Positions 1 through 5,515 of a DNA stretch of 5,515 nt are shown here, in pieces (within the stretch, counting starts at the first letter, position 1; the number at the start of each line of letters is the position of its first letter). The notes beneath the pieces are model-generated. The model worked only from the letters and a program-made list of their open reading frames with translations, was not told the DNA's origin and did not search any database. Both the position numbers and the translations under genes were made by a program. Source of the DNA: Oceanospirillaceae bacterium (GTDB lineage Bacteria > Pseudomonadota > Gammaproteobacteria > Pseudomonadales > Balneatricaceae); the NCBI GenBank assembly GCA_023954795.1, contig JAGSHA010000236.1:1-5515 (forward strand), written 5' to 3'.

Positions 1-55
1 AACCTATGACCAATTGGTTAAAAGCCAACTGCTCTACCAACTGAGCTAACGACCC
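1..55 (-). tRNA. tRNA-Lys(TTT), 3' part cut by the window edge
   Basis: This is the 5' 55 nt of a lysine tRNA read on the minus strand. The mature 5' end is at 55 and the anticodon TTT is at 20-22. All 55 visible bases are identical to the complete tRNA-Lys at 79-154. The rest of the T arm, the acceptor 3' strand and any CCA lie outside the window. It is the last visible gene of the Ser-Asn-Lys-Lys cluster and lies 23 nt beyond the CCA of the upstream Lys copy, so it is almost certainly co-transcribed and then processed. Confidence 0.95.
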
Positions 56-78
56 GGTAGAGAAACGCGATATAAAAA

Positions 79-154
79 TGGTGGGTCGTATAGGATTCGA
101 ACCTATGACCAATTGGTTAAAAGCCAACTGCTCTACCAACTGAGCTAACGACCC
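79..154 (-). tRNA. tRNA-Lys(TTT)
   Basis: This is a complete 76-nt lysine tRNA that decodes AAA/AAG. Its acceptor stem GGGTCGT (148-154) pairs with ACGACCC (83-89), the discriminator base is A (82), and CCA is encoded at 79-81. The D-arm sequence AGCTCAGTTGGTAGAGC and the T-loop sequence GGTTCGAATCC are standard. The anticodon is TTT at 119-121, which are positions 34-36 of the tRNA. It lies only 4 nt after the CCA of tRNA-Asn, too little room for its own promoter, so it is a processed member of the cluster. Confidence 0.98.
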
Positions 155-158
155 ACTC

Positions 159-234
159 TGGCTCCTCGAGCTGGACTCGAACCAGCGACCAATAGATTAA
201 CAGTCTACTGCTCTACCAACTGAGCTATCGAGGA
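159..234 (-). tRNA. tRNA-Asn(GTT)
   Basis: This is a complete 76-nt asparagine tRNA. The acceptor stem TCCTCGA (228-234) pairs with TCGAGGA (163-169), the discriminator is G (162), and CCA is encoded at 159-161. The anticodon GTT is at 199-201, in the correct positions 34-36. It lies 32 nt after tRNA-Ser and 4 nt before tRNA-Lys in the direction of transcription. Confidence 0.98.
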
Positions 235-251
235 ACTACACGCTCATACTC

Positions 252-272
252 CCGCCATTTTAGAAATGGCGG
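252..272 (-). repeat. Inverted repeat overlapping the 3' end of tRNA-Ser
   Basis: A perfect 9-bp inverted repeat (252-260 with 264-272) surrounds a 3-nt loop. In the minus-strand transcript, the last bases of tRNA-Ser, including the discriminator and CCA, plus three trailer bases pair with the following AAATGGCGG. Allowing one bulged base, pairing can extend into the 3' strand of the acceptor stem. No T run follows on the minus strand, so it does not look like an intrinsic terminator. A role in precursor processing or in competing with the tRNA fold is inferred only. Confidence 0.6.
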
Positions 273-354
273 AGGGATAGGGATTCGAACCCTAGGGCCC
301 TCTCGGACCGCTGGTTTTCAAGACCAGTGCTTTCGACCACTCAGCCATCCCTCC
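267..354 (-). tRNA. tRNA-Ser(TGA)
   Basis: This is a complete 88-nt class II tRNA with the long variable arm typical of serine tRNAs. The acceptor stem GGAGGGA (348-354) pairs with TCCCTCC (271-277), the discriminator is G (270), and CCA is at 267-269. The anticodon stem CTGGT/ACCAG closes a 7-nt loop, CTTGAAA, giving anticodon TGA for UCN serine codons. It is the promoter-proximal gene of the cluster, its 5' end lying about 9 nt downstream of the likely transcription start. Its 3' end is also part of an inverted repeat (252-272), annotated separately. Confidence 0.98.
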
Positions 355-369
355 GTAGGAGTGGCGCGT

Positions 370-397
370 ATATTACCTCGATCAATTTTTCTGTCAA
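370..397 (-). promoter_or_regulatory. Promoter of the tRNA Ser-Asn-Lys-Lys cluster
   Basis: On the minus strand a perfect -35 TTGACA (392-397) is followed after 16 bp by TAATAT (370-375), a near-consensus -10. The next bases, ACGCGCC, form a GC-rich discriminator of the kind linked to stringent (ppGpp) control of stable-RNA promoters. Upstream of the -35, about 399-440 is rich in A/T tracts that could act as an UP element. The expected start near 363 leaves only a short leader before the tRNA-Ser 5' end at 354. Confidence 0.85.
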
Positions 398-526
398 CAA
401 CAAGAAGCCATCTTTTTCAAAGTTTTTGCATTTATTTTCGTATTTCCTGAAAACGCTTAATAAACAACCAGAAAGCAGCCAGAAAATTGATCACTCAACA
501 ACCAATACCTGGATTCCTTCCAAATC

Positions 527-559
527 CTTAAGTTTTGTTTAATTTTCTTATGGGATACT
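527..559 (+). promoter_or_regulatory. Operator (PmrA/QseB/BqsR-type box) and -10 of the two-component operon
   Basis: CTTAAG (527-532), a 5-bp spacer TTTTG, and TTTAAT (538-543) match the YTTAAK-N5-YTTAAK direct-repeat operator known for PmrA/QseB-family regulators. A candidate -10, GATACT, lies at 554-559, starting 10 bp after the box. The box therefore occupies the -35 region where a class II activator would bind, and no good -35 hexamer is seen there. The start would be near 566, leaving a leader of about 22 nt before the ATG at 588. The same arrangement recurs at 2645-2677, which suggests autoregulation. The operator is read from sequence; regulator identity is inferred. Confidence 0.72.
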
Positions 560-587
560 GAAACCTTTTAAATGGAGCCTGACCCTG

Positions 588-1238
588 ATGCGTTTGTTGT
601 TAATCGAAGACGACCCCTTGCTGGGTCAGGGCATTATGCTCGCACTGCAAGCCCGGAATTATCGAGTCGATTGGCAACAAACCGGATCAGCCGGTTTGCA
701 AGTCATGCAGCAAGATAGCGCCGGCGTTGTCATCCTTGACCTGAACCTGCCGGATATGGACGGACTTGAAGTGTTACAGCAAGCCCGTCAACAAGGGATC
801 GCCACACCGGTTCTGATCCTGACCGCCCGCGATGCGATCGAGGAACGGATTACCGGCCTCGATAAGGGTGCGGACGATTATCTGGTTAAACCGTTTGATC
901 TTGATGAACTGGAAGCCCGCATTCGTGCGTTGCACCGCCGCGCATCAGGTCGCGATCAGGAGTACATTGAACACGGTGATCTCACCATTAACACGGCGGC
1001 GCGCGAGGTTAAGTTCCAAAACCATTCAATTACCCTGGGGCGACGAGAGTACGATCTGCTGCTGAGTCTGCTGAACGCTAAAGGACGTGTCCTCACCCGC
1101 CGTCAGATAGAAGAAGAAATTTACGAGGATGACCCGGAAAGCAATGCGCTGGAAGTTCATATCCACGCCCTGCGTAAGAAGTTTGGCAAGAGTCTGATTC
1201 GCACGGTTCGTGGCGTTGGCTACATGGTGGAGAACTAA
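588..1238 (+). CDS. OmpR/PhoB-family response regulator, QseB/PmrA/BqsR-like
   Basis: This is a 216-residue DNA-binding response regulator of usual family length. The receiver domain (about 1-115) has the acidic pocket E7-D8-D9, phospho-acceptor D51 in the run VVILDLNLPDMDG, switch T79 and conserved K101 before PF. These positions match QseB/PmrA numbering. The winged-helix domain (about 125-216) has the transcription-loop/recognition region around VLTRRQIEEEIY and EVHIHALRKKFG, and ends in the hallmark RTVRGVGYMVE. The start is ATG 588, preceded by GGAG at 574-577; the 10-nt spacing is slightly long. The stop lies 1 nt before the sensor kinase start, so the two are co-transcribed and probably translationally coupled. 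A PmrA/BqsR-type box just upstream suggests autoregulation. The subfamily is secure; the exact orthologue (qseB, pmrA or bqsR/carR) cannot be decided by eye. Confidence 0.96.
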   Translation: MRLLLIEDDPLLGQGIMLALQARNYRVDWQQTGSAGLQVMQQDSAGVVILDLNLPDMDGLEVLQQARQQGIATPVLILTARDAIEERITGLDKGADDYLVKPFDLDELEARIRALHRRASGRDQEYIEHGDLTINTAAREVKFQNHSITLGRREYDLLLSLLNAKGRVLTRRQIEEEIYEDDPESNALEVHIHALRKKFGKSLIRTVRGVGYMVEN

Positions 1239-1239
1239 C

Positions 1240-2649
1240 ATGCGTTCAATTCAGAACCGCATTCTATTCGCACTCGCAGGGCTGTTTAGCATCGCTACAC
1301 TGGTTTTGCTGAGCTGGACATGGTCAACCACGAATCATGAAGTCGAAGAAGTATACGATGCGTCACTGGTGCAGTTTGCCCGCCAGTTCGCCAGTCAGCT
1401 CACGCTCAGCGATGATCCGCACACCCTACTTTCTTCCATGCGAGCATCAGTGCGTCAGGCTGAGGCCGCGATGCCGCCACGCACAGGCAGCGAAGATGAA
1501 TACGAAGAGGGCTATCGTAGCCTTAACACTTATGATCCGGGCCACTATTACGAACAGAATCAGGGCTTTCAGGTGTGGGACACACAGGGTGCTCTGCTCT
1601 ATTCATCACCTTCTGATCTACAACTGCCCTCTCCAGAAAATGCAGGCTTTGATACACATACTGCCGAGACTGCCCCACAACAGCGCAGTTACACACTTTA
1701 TCTTCCTGAGCGGTCGCTATGGATACGTGCCAGCCAACCACTGGCCCTGCGTACAGAGGTAGCAGAAGAGGTCGCAGAACAGGTTTTATTGCCTTTAGCC
1801 GTGGTGATTGCCAGTCTGATTGTGGCCATCACGCTGACGGTCAATCTCAACCTGCAACCGCTTAAAAAGATCAGTCGGGAACTGGATCAGCGCAATAGCG
1901 CGGAGCTTTCGCCGATCAACAGCCAAGGCTTACCCAGCGAATTGCAGGCCCCGGTCGAGTCACTTAACCGAATGTTCCAACGGGTTGCCGATACCCTGCA
2001 GCGTGAACGCCGCTTTACCAGTGATGCCGCCCATGAGCTGCGCACACCTCTGGCCGCCTTGCGCATTCATATCGAACGTCTCGCGCTCTGCGATGAACAG
2101 GCAGCACCGCTCTCAGCGGGCCTGAACCGGTTGGAGCGGGTGGTCACACAGCTCCTTATGCTGGCGCGACTGGAGCCTCGTAAAAGTGAGCAGCTGCAGC
2201 AGCAAGCACTGGATGGCGATCAACTGGCCGCGAATCTGATCGCGGAACTGGTTCCGCCTGCTCTGAAACGCGGTGTTCAGATCGAGCTAATCAATCAAAC
2301 ACATCAGGCGCTTTACGCCGAGCCCACACTGATCGAAATACTGCTACGCAACCTGATCGAAAACGCCATTCGCTATACCTCTATCGGCGATACCATCATT
2401 GTTTCATTGTCCAAAGAACAGCAGAACTTCCGGATCAGCGTTGCAGATCACGGTCCGGGGCTGAATGCCGCACAAAAAGCACAGGTCGTTCAGCGTTTCT
2501 ATCGCCAGAACAAGGCAGACAGCGAGGGCGCCGGGCTGGGGTTTTCGATCATCGATCAGATCGTCACCCTGCATCAGGGAGATTATCAACTGCTGGACAC
2601 AGCCGATGAGGGTGGCTTAACGGTGCAGGTACAACTGCCTCAGCCTTAA
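1240..2649 (+). CDS. Membrane sensor histidine kinase, QseC-like
   Basis: This is a 469-residue inner-membrane kinase, the likely partner of the preceding regulator. Order: cytoplasmic start MRSIQNR, TM1 about 8-28, periplasmic sensor about 29-180, TM2 about 182-203, a HAMP-type linker, a dimerisation domain with H265 in FTSDAAHELRTP, and an ATPase domain with N box NLIENAIRYT (N375), G1 DHGPGL (D403) and G2 GAGLG (430-434). The phospho-acceptor block is nearly identical to E. coli QseC, and the sensor start EVEEVYDASLVQFARQ resembles its 2CSK_N-type domain. ATG 1240 is chosen because GGAG at 1229-1232 precedes it by 7 nt and TM1 then follows at once; an in-frame ATG at 1210 lies inside the regulator gene. 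The sensor has an acidic run (residues 85-90) but no RExxE motif. All catalytic residues are present. The ligand is unknown. Confidence 0.95.
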   Translation: MRSIQNRILFALAGLFSIATLVLLSWTWSTTNHEVEEVYDASLVQFARQFASQLTLSDDPHTLLSSMRASVRQAEAAMPPRTGSEDEYEEGYRSLNTYDPGHYYEQNQGFQVWDTQGALLYSSPSDLQLPSPENAGFDTHTAETAPQQRSYTLYLPERSLWIRASQPLALRTEVAEEVAEQVLLPLAVVIASLIVAITLTVNLNLQPLKKISRELDQRNSAELSPINSQGLPSELQAPVESLNRMFQRVADTLQRERRFTSDAAHELRTPLAALRIHIERLALCDEQAAPLSAGLNRLERVVTQLLMLARLEPRKSEQLQQQALDGDQLAANLIAELVPPALKRGVQIELINQTHQALYAEPTLIEILLRNLIENAIRYTSIGDTIIVSLSKEQQNFRISVADHGPGLNAAQKAQVVQRFYRQNKADSEGAGLGFSIIDQIVTLHQGDYQLLDTADEGGLTVQVQLPQP

Positions 2650-2677
2650 GTTTGTTTTAAGTTTGCTGCGCGACAAT
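2645..2677 (+). promoter_or_regulatory. Operator (BqsR/PmrA-type box) and -10 before the PepSY/cytochrome b pair
   Basis: CTTAAG (2645-2650), spacer TTTGT, and TTTAAG (2656-2661) form a YTTAAK-N5-YTTAAK direct repeat. Read as TTAAG-N6-TTAAG, it is an exact match to the motif reported for P. aeruginosa BqsR. The first half-site overlaps the stop codon of the sensor kinase (2647-2649). A candidate -10, GACAAT (2672-2677), starts 10 bp after the box, the same spacing as at 527-559. The start would be near 2684, with a leader of about 28 nt. No terminator is seen between the kinase and this promoter, so read-through from the upstream operon is also likely. Confidence 0.75.
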
Positions 2678-2711
2678 AGTCTCATTCACCCGACTTAATG
2701 AGGCTCTACCG

Positions 2712-2981
2712 ATGAAAGCACTTATCACCGCCACTGCTGTCTTGATGTTCGCCACCACGCAGGTTCAAGCCGGTCCACGTTGTACCGATGGTAATCAGCA
2801 AGACTGGATCCCTGCAGAAACGATGCAACAGCAGATCAAAGATCAGGGATTCAAGATCAAAAAGTTTAAAGTCACCCGTGGCGGTTGCTATGAGATCTAC
2901 GGCTGGGATCAGGCAGATAACCGAGTTGAGGTTTATTTCCATCCTGTCTCGGGTCAGGCTGTAAAAACCAAGATGAAGTAA
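2712..2981 (+). CDS. Small secreted PepSY-like (PepSY_2-type) protein
   Basis: This is an 89-residue protein with a clear Sec signal peptide: basic start MK, hydrophobic core about 3-15, and predicted cleavage after TQVQA (residue 20), leaving a periplasmic domain of about 69 residues. The mature part follows the small PepSY_2 pattern: a W-I-P-x-E-x-M start, a helix QQQIKDQGFKIKKFKV, then GGCYEIYGWDQADNRVEVYFHPVSGQAV, a strand pair ending in the typical D/H-P-x-[ST]-G turn. It has two cysteines, C24 and C59, which could form a disulfide. AGG at 2701-2703 gives a ribosome site 8 nt before the ATG. It is followed after 2 nt by a cytochrome b561-type gene and preceded by a BqsR/PmrA-type box, so it is probably an output of the adjacent two-component system. 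Molecular function of such single-domain proteins is not established; metal binding, redox support or kinase modulation are guesses. Confidence 0.88.
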   Translation: MKALITATAVLMFATTQVQAGPRCTDGNQQDWIPAETMQQQIKDQGFKIKKFKVTRGGCYEIYGWDQADNRVEVYFHPVSGQAVKTKMK

Positions 2982-2983
2982 CC

Positions 2984-3514
2984 ATGGTTACTCAATCGCA
3001 ACAGACCGTGAAGGTGTGGGATCCGTTGATCCGCATCTTCCACTGGTCACTGGCCACCAGCTTTCTACTCAACTTTTTTCTGCTGGAAGAAGGTGAGTCT
3101 GCCCATGAGTGGGTCGGCTATCTGACGTTAGCCCTGGTCGCCGTGCGGATTGTCTGGGGGTTTATTGGCCCCCAGAACGCACGCTTCAGTGACTTCTGGC
3201 CCACACGCGCTCGTATCAAACATCACCTGTGTGAGCTGCTACGTGGCGATACGCCCTCCCCTGATCGTCATAATCCAATCGGCGGACTGATGATTCTGGC
3301 GCTGCTGGCAGGCGTCGTGCTCACGGGCTTGTCTGGCTGGCTAGCCACGACGGATATGTTCTGGGGAGAGGATTGGATCGAAGACCTGCATGAAACCAGC
3401 GCTAATCTGGTCATGGGGCTGGTGTGCTTTCATGTTGGCGCAGTGATCTGGTTCAGCCGACGCGGTCCGCACAACCTGATACGTATTATGCTGACAGGTT
3501 ACCGGGATACATGA
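2984..3514 (+). CDS. Cytochrome b561-type di-haem membrane protein
   Basis: This is a 176-residue integral membrane protein of the bacterial cytochrome b561 / HydC-like family, expected to bind two b haems and pass electrons across or within the inner membrane. It has about four membrane segments: 15-34, 43-62, 99-119 and 139-157. Candidate haem ligands are H20 in RIFHW, H41 in AHEWVGY, H136 in LHETSAN and H150 in CFHVGAV. The start VKVWDPLIRIFHW is the usual opening of the family. ATG 2984 lies 2 nt after the PepSY stop with only a weak ribosome site, so translational coupling is likely. The pairing with a periplasmic PepSY protein and a two-component system is a recurrent proteobacterial arrangement, and a redox role linked to the envelope signal is inferred. 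The electron donor and acceptor are unknown. Confidence 0.93.
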   Translation: MVTQSQQTVKVWDPLIRIFHWSLATSFLLNFFLLEEGESAHEWVGYLTLALVAVRIVWGFIGPQNARFSDFWPTRARIKHHLCELLRGDTPSPDRHNPIGGLMILALLAGVVLTGLSGWLATTDMFWGEDWIEDLHETSANLVMGLVCFHVGAVIWFSRRGPHNLIRIMLTGYRDT

Positions 3515-3550
3515 CCGCCTGTTTACATGGTCATCTATCTCGTAGCACCC

Positions 3551-3580
3551 GCATACCGGGTTATGCCCGGTATGCCTTTA
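3551..3580 (+). terminator. Hairpin between convergent genes, likely transcription terminator
   Basis: A perfect 10-bp inverted repeat (GCATACCGGG at 3551-3560 and CCCGGTATGC at 3566-3575) encloses a 5-nt loop, TTATG. It sits in the 69-bp gap between the stop of the cytochrome b gene (3514) and the stop of the convergent cyclic-di-GMP gene (3584). On the plus strand it is followed by CTTTAG, a short, imperfect T run, and on the minus strand there is none. Position and stem strength favour a terminator, best for the plus-strand operon, but the poor T tract makes its efficiency uncertain. Confidence 0.65.
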
Positions 3581-3583
3581 GCG

Positions 3584-5515
3584 TCATAGCATAACCAGAC
3601 GTTCCGCCAACTCTTTCTCTACAATGCGCTCACTGAATAGCATCGGATCGATCGGTTTACTCAGATAATAGCCTTGTACCGAATAACACCCGGCATCACG
3701 TAAAAAGTGCAGTTGCTGAGCCGTTTCAACACCTTCCGCCACCACCTTCAGCCCCAACGCTTTGGCCATCTCGATGGCAGCTACAATCAGCTGCTGATCA
3801 CTGGCATCAATCGCCAGATCACGCACAAAGCTGCGGTCAATTTTAATGACATCAAACGGGAACATCTTCAGATAGGCCAGTGATGAATATCCTGTACCAA
3901 AGTCATCCATCGACAACATCACGCCCAATGCTTTCAGATCATCCAATACCTGTGCAGTACCGGAATCTTTTTTCACCAACAGTCCCTCTGTCAGCTCCAG
4001 TACCAGCGCCTGAGCCGGAAACCCGGTTTCATCCAATACGGACTTTAGCAGATGAATAAAGTCCTGATGGCGCAACTGACGCGGTGAGATATTTACCGCC
4101 AGATAAAAGTCCTTCAGGCCCTCATCAAGCCACTTGCGCCCCTGCGTGCAAGCCGTTTTCAGAATCCAGTGACCAATTTCTACAATGAGGCCGGTTTGTT
4201 CTGCCAATGGGATAAAGTTATCCGGACCGACAAAACCCAGCTCCTCGCTGCGCCAGCGTACCAGTACTTCAGCCCCCAACAAGCGCCGGTCATCAGAGCC
4301 AAAGATCGGCTGATAGTGGAGATAGAGTTCATGGTTCTGCAGTGCAGAGCGCAGATGTCGCTCCATCTCCACACGTACCGCCACATCTTCGTTCATGCTG
4401 GATTGATAGAAACCGTAGCTATTCCCACTGTTCTCCACCTTGCAGCGGTGCATGGCGATATCAGCATGCTGAAGCAGACTCACTTCATCGCGGCCATCAT
4501 CAGGGTAGATGGCGATACCGACCGTTCCAGAGATATAGAAGCGGTGCTCCTCAATCTCGAATTCGTGTTCCAGTTCCTGCAATACCTGCTGCGCCATACG
4601 TGGCGCTTCGCTTTCGGCGTTCACTTCGTCCAGCAGCATAACAAACTCATCTGCACCGTATCGCGCCAGCGTATCGCCAATGCGGGTAACAGACAGCAAA
4701 CGTTGGGCAACGGCGATCAGCAGTTGGTCACCCGCTTCGTGCCCCATACCGTCATTGATCTTTTTAAAATCATCCAGATCGATATACAGCACCGCGACAT
4801 TTGTGTTGTTCTCTGCCGCATGTTCCAGTGAGCGCTTCAGACGTTCAGTAAATAACTGCTTATTGGGCAGATCGGTGAGTAGGTCAAACTGCGCCTGATA
4901 ACGAATGGTGGCTTCTTGCTGTTTAAATTCGGTGATATCACGCAGGCAAGCCACACGTACCGACTCACCCTCCAGTTCACTATTCTTAGCGAACACCTCC
5001 ATCGGGAACTCACGCCCATCTTTGCGCAGAGCCTGTACTTCGTAAGGCAGCTCCATTCCGGTGTGTACGTTATGAAAACCCACCGCGATACTTTCCGGTG
5101 CAAGCAGGTCCCACACTTCCATCGAGCCCAGTTCTTCACGGCTATAGCCAAACATACGTTCAACGACGGTATTTAGGTCAACGATTTTGCCTCGCCGATG
5201 GATCAGAATACCCTCGTTGGAAATATCACCAAGCTGATAAAGACGTGCTTCTGTTTTAACACGCTTGCGCTCTTCAGCCACTTGCAGCTTCAAGCTCTGG
5301 CGCCAGCGCAGAAACATCACCGCAAAGATTAAAGACAGCACACTAAACAGGGGAATGGTCAGCTCGGTCAGATTCTTGATCTGGTTGAATGCTGTTACCG
5401 GATACCCTTCGCGTAGATATAAGACCTGCCAGCCGTTTAAACGCTCTAATGGGGCCTTTTCCAGTACAAAATCACGCTCATTCACTTTGATACGCCCCGC
5501 ACCATCGACTTGCTC
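3584..5515 (-). CDS. Membrane-anchored PAS-GGDEF-EAL cyclic-di-GMP protein (5' end outside window)
   Basis: 643 residues are visible. The frame stays open to the window edge, so the N-terminus is missing. Numbering here starts at the GTG at 5485. Residues before about 38 read like the end of a periplasmic sensor (GWQVLYLREGYPV). Then come one TM (about 42-60), a short basic linker helix, PAS/PAC (about 80-188, ending LRDITEFKQQ), GGDEF (about 198-360) and EAL (about 380-625). The GGDEF signature is GADEF (277-281) with metal ligands D236 and D279 kept and an RxxD inhibitory site (R268-D271) five residues before it. The EAL domain keeps E406 (as EVL), N465, E497, D527-D528, K548, E584 and Q604, so c-di-GMP phosphodiesterase activity is expected; cyclase activity is doubtful. 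It probably acts at the inner membrane in biofilm/motility control. It converges on the cytochrome operon and is a separate unit. Confidence 0.95.
   Translation of the reverse strand, partial: EQVDGAGRIKVNERDFVLEKAPLERLNGWQVLYLREGYPVTAFNQIKNLTELTIPLFSVLSLIFAVMFLRWRQSLKLQVAEERKRVKTEARLYQLGDISNEGILIHRRGKIVDLNTVVERMFGYSREELGSMEVWDLLAPESIAVGFHNVHTGMELPYEVQALRKDGREFPMEVFAKNSELEGESVRVACLRDITEFKQQEATIRYQAQFDLLTDLPNKQLFTERLKRSLEHAAENNTNVAVLYIDLDDFKKINDGMGHEAGDQLLIAVAQRLLSVTRIGDTLARYGADEFVMLLDEVNAESEAPRMAQQVLQELEHEFEIEEHRFYISGTVGIAIYPDDGRDEVSLLQHADIAMHRCKVENSGNSYGFYQSSMNEDVAVRVEMERHLRSALQNHELYLHYQPIFGSDDRRLLGAEVLVRWRSEELGFVGPDNFIPLAEQTGLIVEIGHWILKTACTQGRKWLDEGLKDFYLAVNISPRQLRHQDFIHLLKSVLDETGFPAQALVLELTEGLLVKKDSGTAQVLDDLKALGVMLSMDDFGTGYSSLAYLKMFPFDVIKIDRSFVRDLAIDASDQQLIVAAIEMAKALGLKVVAEGVETAQQLHFLRDAGCYSVQGYYLSKPIDPMLFSERIVEKELAERLVML

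Noticed and set aside
1..234. Repeated sequence blocks suggesting a repeat array
   Set aside because: The repeats are fully explained by tandem tRNA genes sharing D-arm and T-arm sequences.
456..461. Isolated CTTAAT, a possible regulator half-site; another lies at 2694-2699
   Set aside because: Neither has a second half-site at the required 11-bp repeat distance, so they are treated as chance matches.
511..527. Small inverted repeat GGATT...AATCC just before the first operator
   Set aside because: It has a five-base stem only with a 7-nt loop in AT-rich DNA, is not repeated before the second operator, and is likely chance.
327..542. Plus-strand open frame of 71 codons
   Set aside because: It starts inside tRNA-Ser, covers both divergent promoters, has no ribosome site and encodes low-complexity S/K/F-rich sequence typical of AT-rich noncoding DNA.
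1210..1239. Upstream in-frame ATG for the sensor kinase
   Set aside because: It would add ten residues (MALATWWRTN) from inside the regulator gene and lacks a ribosome site. ATG 1240 has GGAG 7 nt upstream and gives the normal kinase N-terminus.
1240..2649. Assigning the pair firmly as the Fe(II) sensor BqsS/BqsR
   Set aside because: The operator fits BqsR, but the sensor lacks the RExxE motif and the kinase core is also very like QseC, so no gene symbol is given.
4169..4831. Long plus-strand open frame of 220 codons opposite the EAL/GGDEF gene
   Set aside because: It is an antisense shadow of a gene with clear conserved domains; its product shows no recognisable motif and no ribosome site supports it.

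Overview
The window looks like a chromosomal segment of a gammaproteobacterium with roughly balanced base composition. The evidence is a QseC/QseB-like two-component pair, a PmrA/BqsR-type operator, genome-encoded CCA ends on every tRNA, and a PAS-GGDEF-EAL regulator. An Oceanospirillales/Pseudomonadales-type marine or aquatic organism would fit, but that placement is an impression. No mobile element, CRISPR array or prophage gene is visible.

Layout. Positions 1-354 hold a minus-strand tRNA cluster, transcribed Ser(TGA) - Asn(GTT) - Lys(TTT) - Lys(TTT); the last Lys copy is cut by the window edge. Its strong promoter lies at 370-397. The 233 bp gap at 355-587 is a divergent regulatory region with no credible gene; it carries the tRNA promoter leftward and the two-component operon promoter rightward. 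Positions 588-3514 are four closely packed plus-strand genes: an OmpR-family response regulator, its QseC-like sensor kinase, a small secreted PepSY-like protein and a cytochrome b561-type membrane protein. A hairpin at 3551-3575 separates them from a convergent minus-strand gene. That gene fills 3584-5515, runs off the right edge, and encodes a membrane-anchored PAS-GGDEF-EAL cyclic-di-GMP protein with a GADEF variant and an intact phosphodiesterase site.

How the genes fit together. The most informative signal is a pair of near-identical operators, at 527-543 before the response regulator and at 2645-2661 before the PepSY/cytochrome pair. Both fit the YTTAAK-N5-YTTAAK pattern of the PmrA/QseB family. 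The second also matches exactly the TTAAG-N6-TTAAG motif described for the Pseudomonas Fe(II)-responsive BqsR. In both cases a candidate -10 hexamer starts exactly 10 bp after the box. The simplest reading is that the two-component system activates its own operon and the adjacent PepSY-cytochrome b module, forming a compact envelope-signal-to-redox unit. The inducing signal is not readable from sequence; a ferrous iron, other cation or redox cue is a hypothesis based on relatives. The cyclic-di-GMP gene is convergent and probably separate.
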